From contig WFUY01000466.1 in NCBI GenBank assembly GCA_015484715.1, forward strand, positions 1 to 5,608: a stretch of DNA of 5,608 nucleotides, given 5' to 3'. Made by a program: the position numbers and the translations under genes. The DNA comes from Thermoflexales bacterium. GTDB taxonomy: Bacteria > Chloroflexota > Anaerolineae > S140-20. Positions 1-4,787 of the stretch are shown here, one piece after another (positions within the stretch are counted from its first letter, which is position 1; every line of letters starts with the position of its first letter). The notes beneath the pieces were generated by a model. It saw only the letters and a list, made by a program, of their open reading frames with translations. It did no database searches and was not told the DNA's origin.

Positions 1-2058
1 GAGCCCGATGTGCGCGATACCCACGTCAACCTGCGCCTGCGGGTGGATCGGCTGGAGCGCGAGGGGGAGGTGCCCCGGCCGGTGAAGGGATTGGTCCTGA
101 TCCGCGCCCCCCGTTTCCCCCTCTACGCCTACGGTGACCGGCTGCGGGTGACCGGCTTGCTGGAGACGCCGCCCTCCTACGAGTCTTTCTCCTACCGCGA
201 CTACCTGGCCCGGCAGCGCATCTACAGTTGGATCGAAGAGCCGCAGATCGAGTACCTCTCCGGCGGTCACGGTCTCTTCCTGTACCGGGGGCTCCTGGCT
301 CTGAAGGCCCACGCTCAAGACGTCCTGGCTCGCCTCCTGCCTGATCCCGAAGCCTCTCTGCTCACCGGCATCCTGCTGGGCGTGGACACCGGGCTTCCCC
401 GCCGCCTGAGCGATGACTTCAGCGCCACCGGCACCACTCACATTATCGCCATCTCCGGCTTCAACATCAGCATCATCACGGGGCTGCTGATGGGGACGCT
501 GGGCCGTCTCCTGGGCCGGCGTCGGGCCACGGTGCCGGCCATCGTCGCCGTCGCCCTCTACACCATCCTGGTTGGAGCCGACGCCGCCGTCGTCCGCGCT
601 GCCCTGATGGGCGTGCTCTACATCCTGGGCCGCCGCCTGAATCGCCCCACCTGGGCCCTTAACTCCCTGGCCGTCGCTGCTCTGGGCATGACCCTCCTGG
701 ACCCCTTCATCCTCTGGGACGTTGGCTTTCAGTTGAGCGTCGCAGCGACCGTGGGCCTGGTGCTCTACACGCCACCTCTGGAGGAGGGGATGCGTCGCCT
801 GCTCACCCGCCGGCTCTCCGTGCCTCAGGCCGATCGGGTGATCGGCCTGGTCAGCGAGGCCCTGCTGGTGACGATGGCCGCCCAGATCACCACGACCCCG
901 ATCATCCTCTACCACTTCCGCCGGCTCTCCCTGGTCACGCTGCTGACCAACTTCCTGATCTTGCCGGCCCAGCAAGGAGTGATGATCTGGGGAGGGATGG
1001 CCTTGATCCTAGCCCTCGTCTGGTTTCCTCTAGGACAGCCTGTCGCCTGGGTGGCCTGGCTCTTCCTCACCTATACCATCCGGGTTGTCGAGGGGACGGC
1101 TCGGTTTCCCCTGGCCTCCGTTCCTCTGCATCTTTCCGGTGCGGGGCTGGTAGGGTATTACGGCCTCCTGGTGGGGGTGACGCTCTGGCTGCGCCAGCCG
1201 GAGAACCGGGATGCCCTGGGGAGTTGGCTGTCCCGCTTTGGACGGGCTGGTCTGGCCCTCAGCGGCACCGGCATCGCGGTCGCCCTGGTCTGGGCAGCCG
1301 TCCTCTCCTTGCCCGATGGTCGGCTGCACCTCCGCGTCCTTGACCTGCGTCGGGGGGATGCTCTGCTCCTCCAGACGCCGGAGGGGCTCCAGGTGCTCAT
1401 CAACGGCGGTGGGGAGCCCACGGCCTTGCTCTCGGCCCTGGGGCAACAACTGCCCTATTGGGACCGGCGTCTGGACCTCATCGTCCTCACCGGGCCTGAG
1501 GAGAGCCGGGTGGTGGGGGCTGTGGCGGCGCTGGAGCGATATGGTGCCCAGGTGGTTCTGAGTCGGGATTGGGTGGTGAAGGAGAATCCTGCCTACGATC
1601 GCTGGCGGGGGCTGCTGGCAGAGCGCTCTGTCCCCTTGCTGGAAGCGGTGGCCGGCCAGCGCCTGTTGCTGGGCTCGGAGGTCGTCCTCGAGGTGCTGGC
1701 CACCGAGCCGACCCTGGGCCTTCGCCTCACCTACGGTGGGGCAACCTTTCTCTTCTTGGGCGATGGAGACGCAGACCTATCCTCTCGGTTCCGTCGAGAC
1801 CCTGCCCTGTCGTACGGGACGTTGGTCTGGCTCACCCGCCGGGGGGTGGGGAAAGCGATGACTACGGCGTGGGGAGAGGCTCTCCGCCCCCAAGTCGTGA
1901 TCCTCTCGGTCTCCCGCTGGGAAAGCCGTCGCAAGCCACCGGCTTTGGACCCCTTGCTGGAGCGCTGGGACCGCCCTTCGCTGTGGCGCACGGACGAAGA
2001 GGGGACGATCGCCGTCTCCACCGATGGGCGTCGCCTCTGGATCCGCCCAGAGCGTTGA
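1..2058 (+). CDS. comEC: ComEC/Rec2 DNA-uptake channel protein, 5'-truncated, with degenerate metallo-beta-lactamase domain
   Basis: Inner-membrane channel that passes single-stranded DNA into the cytoplasm during natural transformation. The frame is open to the window edge, so the start and probably the first membrane helices are missing. Numbering from the GTG at position 10: residues 1-85 are the end of the OB-like DUF4131 domain. Residues about 105-395 are the polytopic Competence domain, with HIIAISGFN at 144-152, GADAAVVRAALMG at 189-201 and DVGFQLSVAATVGL at 237-250. Residues about 438-682 are the C-terminal metallo-beta-lactamase-like domain. In that domain LDVGQGDA reads LDLRRGDA (444-451), IDGG reads INGG (464-467), HxHxDH reads GPEESR (495-500) and HHGS reads RRGV (610-613). 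Only GD at 584-585 remains. In studied homologues this domain is a metal-dependent nuclease on the non-transported strand, so I infer this one is catalytically dead. The frame is intact to the stop, so it is not an obvious pseudogene. Family assignment is very secure; transport competence is not shown. Confidence 0.93.
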   Translation, partial: EPDVRDTHVNLRLRVDRLEREGEVPRPVKGLVLIRAPRFPLYAYGDRLRVTGLLETPPSYESFSYRDYLARQRIYSWIEEPQIEYLSGGHGLFLYRGLLALKAHAQDVLARLLPDPEASLLTGILLGVDTGLPRRLSDDFSATGTTHIIAISGFNISIITGLLMGTLGRLLGRRRATVPAIVAVALYTILVGADAAVVRAALMGVLYILGRRLNRPTWALNSLAVAALGMTLLDPFILWDVGFQLSVAATVGLVLYTPPLEEGMRRLLTRRLSVPQADRVIGLVSEALLVTMAAQITTTPIILYHFRRLSLVTLLTNFLILPAQQGVMIWGGMALILALVWFPLGQPVAWVAWLFLTYTIRVVEGTARFPLASVPLHLSGAGLVGYYGLLVGVTLWLRQPENRDALGSWLSRFGRAGLALSGTGIAVALVWAAVLSLPDGRLHLRVLDLRRGDALLLQTPEGLQVLINGGGEPTALLSALGQQLPYWDRRLDLIVLTGPEESRVVGAVAALERYGAQVVLSRDWVVKENPAYDRWRGLLAERSVPLLEAVAGQRLLLGSEVVLEVLATEPTLGLRLTYGGATFLFLGDGDADLSSRFRRDPALSYGTLVWLTRRGVGKAMTTAWGEALRPQVVILSVSRWESRRKPPALDPLLERWDRPSLWRTDEEGTIAVSTDGRRLWIRPER

Positions 2059-2095
2059 GGCCGTCCGCTGGACAGGAATCCCGGAGGAAGGTATA

Positions 2096-2476
2096 ATGAC
2101 ACCGGGGACCCGTTCCAGATCCCTCGACCGCCGTGTGACATACAACGCACGATACGCTCCGTGGGCTATAAGTCTGATGTTTGTATTCGAGGTTCTGTTC
2201 ACCAATGCCCTCTGGGTCATCGGCCTGGCGACTATCCTGGCTGCCTTCAGCTATGCCGACTGGCTGGCCCACGAGCGGGGGAGGCCTTCCCGCCGGGTCC
2301 TGCTCTCTTCGACCTTCTGGGGTCCCTTCTCCGTGGGCGTAGTTCTCGTCTGCCTGGGGCTGGTCCTGTTGAGTCGAGAGTGGTGGGAACGGGCCGTTTG
2401 GGCGGCTTTGGCCCTGCTCTTTGCCTGGCAGGGGTGGACTATAAAGCACTCTCGTCGGGATAGGGAGGAATCGTGA
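2096..2476 (+). CDS. Small multi-pass membrane protein of unknown function
   Basis: A 126-aa protein I do not recognise. ATG 2096 is chosen because GGAGG at 2083-2087 lies 8 nt upstream; an in-frame ATG at 2024 lies inside comEC and has no comparable site. A basic N-terminal tail (residues 1-20, rich in Arg) precedes a long hydrophobic stretch at 22-57, which could be one or two helices with a Glu at 32. Further helices lie at about 73-92 and 97-114, and the end is basic and charged (KHSRRDREES). Basic segments at 1-20, 59-67 and the C-terminus suggest three or four helices, but orientation is uncertain. It lies 37 nt after comEC, and its stop overlaps the next start (TGATG at 2474-2478), so co-transcription and translational coupling with the UspA-like gene are likely. 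No catalytic motif is visible; a membrane anchor or partner role is only a guess. Confidence 0.75.
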   Translation: MTPGTRSRSLDRRVTYNARYAPWAISLMFVFEVLFTNALWVIGLATILAAFSYADWLAHERGRPSRRVLLSSTFWGPFSVGVVLVCLGLVLLSREWWERAVWAALALLFAWQGWTIKHSRRDREES

Positions 2477-2898
2477 TGGGAAAGATTCTGTGCGCGACGC
2501 GAGGAGGTGAGGCGAGCTACCGGACGCAAGACGCTGCCATCGCTATGGCCCGGGAACGAGGGGACGATCTCCTGTTTCTGTTTGTGGTAGATACCCATTT
2601 CCTGGACAAGACGTCAGCGCCTGTCCTGGTAGACGCCGGTGGGGAGCTTGCCCAGATGGGCAAGTTCCTGCTTTTGATGGCCCAGGAGCGGGCTCAAAAG
2701 CAGGGCGTTGCTGCCCAAACCTTGGTGTGCCACGGGGAGATAAAGGAAGAGATCAAGCGGGTTGTGCGGGAGCAGGGGGTGACCACCGTCATCCTGGGTC
2801 GGCCAGCCGGCGAGACCAACATCTTCGGTCAGGAGGCCCTGGAAGCTTTTGCCCGCGAGATTGAGGCCGAGACCGGTGCTCAGGCAATCCTCATCTGA
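2476..2898 (+). CDS. UspA-family (universal stress protein-like) protein with atypical nucleotide-binding motifs
   Basis: A 140-aa single-domain protein of normal length for the family, predicted cytoplasmic. The start KILCATRGGEAS (3-14) aligns with the usual first strand and loop KILVATDGSEAS, followed by a helix and the strand DLLFLFVVD (31-39). The middle helix (57-76) and the strand-helix-strand ending VTTVILG (102-108) and QAILI (136-140) fit the alpha/beta Usp fold. ATP-binding Usps carry an early Asp and a G-x2-G-x9-G-S/T loop. Here the Asp position is Arg9, and the loop region reads GRPAGETNIFGQ (108-119), which does not fit. It may not bind ATP, or may bind something else. ATG 2476 is preferred over the adjacent GTG 2473, with AGGGAGGAA at 2462-2470 upstream. 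It is coupled to the upstream membrane gene by a 1-nt overlap. Family call good, specific role unknown. Confidence 0.82.
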   Translation: MGKILCATRGGEASYRTQDAAIAMARERGDDLLFLFVVDTHFLDKTSAPVLVDAGGELAQMGKFLLLMAQERAQKQGVAAQTLVCHGEIKEEIKRVVREQGVTTVILGRPAGETNIFGQEALEAFAREIEAETGAQAILI

Positions 2899-3574
2899 TC
2901 GGTCGGCGAGATTGATCCTAGCTTCTCGTTCGCCCCGACGGCGCGGATTGTTGGCCTTGTTGGGGGTGCCCTTTCAGGTCGCACCTGTGACGATCGCCGA
3001 GAATGCTCGTCCTGGTGAGCTTCCGGAGGAGATGGTGCGTCGGCTAGCCCAAGCTAAAGCCCGACTTGCTGCCCAACGCTATTCTGATGGCTTGATCCTG
3101 GGGGCAGATACCATCGTCGTGTTGGATGGGGTGGTACTGGGGAAGCCGCGTGATGAGGAAGAGGCTACGCGGATGCTGAAGGCGTTGCGGGGGCGGAAGC
3201 ATCAGGTTTGCACAGGGCTGGCCTTGATTGAATCGGCGACGGGTCGGGGGGGCAGCCGGGTGGTCTTTACAACGGTGACGATGCGGGATTACGGAGATGA
3301 AGAGATTGCCCGCTACGTGGCTAGCGGCGATCCTCTGGACAAAGCAGGGGCCTATGCCATCCAGCACCCCGGTTTTCGTCCCGTCGTTCTGGAACGTCTA
3401 CAGGGCTGCTATGCCAATGTCGTCGGGTTGCCCCTGTGTCACTTGGTCGAGATGCTGGAAGCCTGGGGGATCCGGCCTACCACCGATGTAGGCTCCATCT
3501 GCCGGACGCACCTGGGAGTTCCCTGTCGCCTCGTGGAAACGGCATTTCCCCAGGTGGAGTCGAAAGCCCGGTGA
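2876..3574 (+). CDS. maf: Maf-family nucleoside triphosphate pyrophosphatase (YhdE-like, dTTP/UTP type)
   Basis: Maf enzymes hydrolyse non-canonical or selected NTPs to NMP and pyrophosphate in the cytoplasm and have been linked to septum inhibition. With GTG 2876 the product is 232 aa. Family motifs in order: ILAS-SPRR (14-22), GADTIVV with catalytic Asp78 (76-82), LGKP (88-91), DKAGAYAIQ (155-163) and YANVVGLPL (179-187). The DKAG-Y-IQ form matches the dTTP/UTP-cleaving branch rather than the YceF m7GTP branch. The start is uncertain: GTG 2876 has GAGG at 2863-2866, TTG 2912 would give the more typical N-terminus MILAS, and TTG 2849 is also open. After the usual end near residue 199 there is a 33-residue tail with Cys209 and Cys217. 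The last sense codon and the stop (3569-3574) lie inside an inserted inverted-repeat element; without it the protein would end VESKAS instead of VESKAR. Confidence 0.9.
   Translation: MLRQSSSDRSARLILASRSPRRRGLLALLGVPFQVAPVTIAENARPGELPEEMVRRLAQAKARLAAQRYSDGLILGADTIVVLDGVVLGKPRDEEEATRMLKALRGRKHQVCTGLALIESATGRGGSRVVFTTVTMRDYGDEEIARYVASGDPLDKAGAYAIQHPGFRPVVLERLQGCYANVVGLPLCHLVEMLEAWGIRPTTDVGSICRTHLGVPCRLVETAFPQVESKAR
3560..3568. repeat. Left target-site duplication of the MITE-like element
   Basis: TCGAAAGCC here and TCGAAAGCG at 3724-3732 match at 8 of 9 bases directly outside the terminal inverted repeats. The mismatch is the base touching the left repeat, so the duplication may be 8 bp plus one extra base, or 9 bp with one later change. 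Confidence 0.65.
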
Positions 3575-3723
3575 TTACCCATATCTTTGGAGATAGGGAG
3601 ACTAGCCGTCCACGAATGGGGCACGAATACACGAATTAAGGACCGCCTCATTCGTGCATTGGTGAGGAATTCGTGGACGGCCTGCTACGGACCACTCTCT
3701 CGCTCACTTATGGGTAATCACCG
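3569..3723. mobile_element. 155-bp MITE-like non-coding insertion with 15-bp terminal inverted repeats
   Basis: CGGTGATTACCCATA at 3569-3583 is matched perfectly in inverted orientation by TATGGGTAATCACCG at 3709-3723. The element is flanked by TCGAAAGCC (3560-3568) and TCGAAAGCG (3724-3732), a direct repeat identical at 8 of 9 bases, as expected for a target-site duplication. No transposase could fit, so it would need to be moved by an enzyme encoded elsewhere. Splicing the flanks together restores a sensible maf end (tcg aaa gcg tct tga), which supports insertion into a previously empty site. Inside are further nested inverted repeats. The parent IS family cannot be named from this; an 8-9 bp duplication occurs in several families. 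Confidence 0.72.
3605..3681. repeat. Internal inverted repeat of the element (13-bp arms) with CACGAAT copies
   Basis: GCCGTCCACGAAT (3605-3617) and ATTCGTGGACGGC (3669-3681) are perfect inverted copies. Inside them GCACGAAT (3621-3628) pairs with ATTCGTGC (3650-3657). CACGAAT occurs three times on the left (3611, 3622, 3630), and its complement ATTCGTG occurs twice on the right (3650, 3669). As RNA this would fold into a long interrupted hairpin, so the element may also act as a structured 3' end for the maf transcript. Confidence 0.8.
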
Positions 3724-3732
3724 TCGAAAGCG
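3724..3732. repeat. Right target-site duplication of the MITE-like element
   Basis: Direct copy (8 of 9 bases) of 3560-3568, directly outside the right terminal repeat. It ends two bases before the TTGACA -35 box of the downstream promoter. Confidence 0.65.
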
Positions 3733-3734
3733 TC

Positions 3735-3763
3735 TTGACAAGGACGAAGGAGCGCAGTATACT
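3735..3763 (+). promoter_or_regulatory. Near-consensus sigma-70-type promoter
   Basis: The -35 box TTGACA (3735-3740) is a perfect match, the spacer is exactly 17 bp, and the -10 box TATACT (3758-3763) differs from TATAAT at one base. Transcription would start near 3769-3771 and read rightwards into the leader and the 73-aa gene. The TGA inside the -35 box (3736-3738) is the stop maf would use without the insertion. Such a close match in GC-rich DNA is unlikely by chance, but activity is not shown. Confidence 0.72.
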
Positions 3764-4059
3764 TTCCCAGCTATTGTGGCCGATATACGTTCCGAGACCT
3801 TTGGCGAGGCCCGGCCTCACCCGCGTCGCCGGAGAGGGGGGAGCGGCTGCCCTCGCTGCTGAAGGTGGCGGGAGGACCGACAAGGCCGTCCTTTGGCTGT
3901 GACCCTGGTCACCGTGACGACGGGTGGGATGGAGGGCTGAGGCATGGAGAGCCTACGCCGGAGGAGCGCAGAGCCTGGCTGGAATCCCGCAGGCGTGACT
4001 TGGAGGCGGAACGGAAGTGAGCTGAAGTGAGTTGAGGAGAACCTGACCAGGATAGATTG
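3764..4059 (+). other. Long leader region without a convincing gene
   Basis: About 300 nt lie between the promoter and the ribosome binding site of the 73-aa gene. I see no known riboswitch, tRNA or other RNA gene. Small hairpins are possible, for example GTGACC/GGTCAC (3899-3912), AGGAC/GTCCT (about 3873-3892) and GAGGC/GCCTC (3806-3818). One frame is open from 3739 to the TGA at 4018-4020. It has a single GTG at 3865, which would give 51 aa, but no good ribosome binding site. Its end (EPTPEERRAWLESRRRDLEA plus ERK) looks like the charged helix closing DUF5320-type proteins, so this could be a decayed or very small gene. AGTGAGCTGA and AGTGAGTTGA form a 10-bp tandem pair at 4016-4035. A structured regulatory leader is the alternative. 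Confidence 0.4.
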
Positions 4060-4068
4060 AAGGAGGTG
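4060..4068 (+). promoter_or_regulatory. Very strong Shine-Dalgarno site of the 73-aa gene
   Basis: AAGGAGGTG can pair over nine bases with the 16S rRNA 3' end. GGAGG ends 8 nt before ATG 4075. This fixes the start at 4075 rather than the in-frame TTG at 4057, which lies upstream of the site. Confidence 0.75.
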
Positions 4069-4074
4069 GTGACG

Positions 4075-4296
4075 ATGGCTGAACAGTGGGAATCTACGAT
4101 GGATCGGATCAATCGTCTCGCCAATGAGAAGTTCCAACTCCTGCTCAAAGCCTCTCACCAGTACTTGTCGCCGGAGGACCTGGACCGACTGCACTTCCTG
4201 GAGCGTGAACTGACTCGGCTTTGGGAGATACGCCGTCAGGAGTTGGCGGGCCGGCCAGATCCTCTGGACCTCTTGATCGAAGCATCCTACCGTTAA
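4075..4296 (+). CDS. Small helical protein, 73 aa, possibly DUF2630-like
   Basis: Soluble, charged and almost certainly all-helical, with no membrane segment or signal peptide. Helix one runs about 3-29 (MDRINRLANEKFQLLLKAS), a turn follows at LSPED (31-35), and helix two runs about 36-58 (DRLHFLERELTRLWEIRRQE). A Pro-containing tail ends LIEASYR. The layout (I-x-x-L-x-x-E-x in helix one, then RL-x-x-LE-x-x-L-x-x-x-W-[DE]-[IL]-x-RQ in helix two) resembles the small actinobacterial/Chloroflexota DUF2630 family. I place it there only tentatively. The start is fixed by AAGGAGGTG at 4060-4068. It appears to have its own promoter (3735-3763) and a terminator-like hairpin 18 nt after the stop, so it is probably a single-gene unit with possible read-through into the next gene. 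The strong promoter and ribosome site suggest high expression. Function unknown. Confidence 0.78.
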   Translation: MAEQWESTMDRINRLANEKFQLLLKASHQYLSPEDLDRLHFLERELTRLWEIRRQELAGRPDPLDLLIEASYR

Positions 4297-4314
4297 GGCC
4301 CGTCTTCCACCAGA

Positions 4315-4350
4315 GAGCCCGGAGCCTGGCTCCGGGCTCGATCATTTGTT
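4315..4350 (+). terminator. Rho-independent terminator-like hairpin
   Basis: GAGCCCGGAGC (4315-4325) and GCTCCGGGCTC (4329-4339) form a perfect 11-bp GC-rich stem with a CTG loop, followed by GATCATTTGTTT. The U-run is interrupted, so termination may be partial. It lies 18 nt after the stop of the 73-aa gene and 42 nt before the next gene, where it would end the first transcript or attenuate the second. No good T-run exists on the other strand, so it is assigned to +. Confidence 0.65.
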
Positions 4351-4375
4351 TCCGCCCGCCATCAAGGGGCGGCTT

Positions 4376-4383
4376 AAGGAGGT
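4376..4383 (+). promoter_or_regulatory. Shine-Dalgarno site deciding the start of the NifX/NifB-type gene
   Basis: AAGGAGGT lies 8 nt before ATG 4392. The frame stays open upstream to 4221, but that stretch covers the hairpin and the previous gene, so the start at 4392 is preferred. Confidence 0.7.
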
Positions 4384-4391
4384 CGTCGAGT

Positions 4392-4787
4392 ATGAAGATC
4401 GCAGTGGTATCCAACGACGGAAATAGGATCAGCGCCCATTTCGGTCGTGCTCGTCTCTACGTGGTGGTGACCGTGGAGGATGGACGGGTTGTGGGGCGAG
4501 AGGCGCGTGAGAAAGCGTACCACACGCACGCTCATCATCACGATCACTCTGCAGCCTCAGGGCAAGGGCATGGCTTGGGGTCTGGCGCTCGGGCGCGACA
4601 TCAGGAGATGATCGAGCCGATTCGCGACTGTGATCTTTTGGTGAGTCGGGGGATGGGGGCCGGAGCCTACGCTGGCCTCCAGGCGGCCGGCATCCGTCCT
4701 ATTCTGACCGATCTTCGGACCGTTGACGAGGTGGTCCAAGCCTACCTGGAAGGGCGCTTGGTTGATCACCCTGAACGCCTTCACTGA
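4392..4787 (+). CDS. Dinitrogenase iron-molybdenum cofactor biosynthesis family protein (NifX/NifB C-terminal-type domain) with His-rich insertion
   Basis: A 131-aa stand-alone domain of the PF02579 (Nitro_FeMo-Co) type. Features: MKIAVVSNDGNRISAHFGRA (1-20) with the typical HFG at 16-18, a strand YVVVTVEDGRVV (23-34), DCDLLVSRGMGAGAY (79-93) where the family usually has DCD-x-x-x-x-GGMG, and AGIRPILTD (99-107) with a closing helix. Between residues 44 and 70 sits a low-complexity insertion with nine His (44, 46, 48, 49, 50, 52, 60 and 70 among them) plus Gly/Ala/Ser, which could bind metal. Relatives in the nitrogenase system carry Fe-Mo cofactor precursors, but small stand-alone members are common in organisms without nitrogenase and their job is mostly unknown. 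No nif gene is visible here, so nitrogen fixation should not be inferred. It follows a terminator-like hairpin and may have its own promoter, which I could not find. The last 89 nt overlap convergent scpB. Confidence 0.85.
   Translation: MKIAVVSNDGNRISAHFGRARLYVVVTVEDGRVVGREAREKAYHTHAHHHDHSAASGQGHGLGSGARARHQEMIEPIRDCDLLVSRGMGAGAYAGLQAAGIRPILTDLRTVDEVVQAYLEGRLVDHPERLH

Noticed and set aside
2092..2097. A perfect TATAAT just before the 126-aa gene.
   Set aside because: It overlaps the ATG at 2096 and has no -35 box at a proper distance; it is more likely part of the leader and start codon.
1569..2449. Several long open frames on both strands overlapping the comEC end and the 126-aa gene.
   Set aside because: Their translations are Pro/Arg/Gly-rich with no motifs, and they overlap frames with clear ribosome sites and family signatures.
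3587..3862. A 91-codon + strand frame running from the inverted-repeat element across the promoter.
   Set aside because: It crosses non-coding repeats and a promoter, has no ribosome site, and resembles no protein.
3863..3893. AGGTGGCGGGAGGACCG followed by GTCCTTTGG recalls a T-box leader end.
   Set aside because: The invariant GGTGG-x-ACCGCG core is not present, and the downstream gene is not a tRNA synthetase, amino-acid biosynthesis or transport gene.
4041..4054. ACCTGACCAGGATA resembles the conserved 3' part of a TPP riboswitch, with GGGCTGAGG at 3934-3942 as a possible partner.
   Set aside because: The following AAT-x-CC-x-GCG part and its pairing are missing, the two parts are about 100 nt apart, and no thiamin gene is near.
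4352..4372. A second small hairpin CCGCCC/GGGCGG after the terminator.
   Set aside because: A 6-bp stem with a 9-nt loop and no T-run is expected by chance in GC-rich DNA; at most a minor leader structure.
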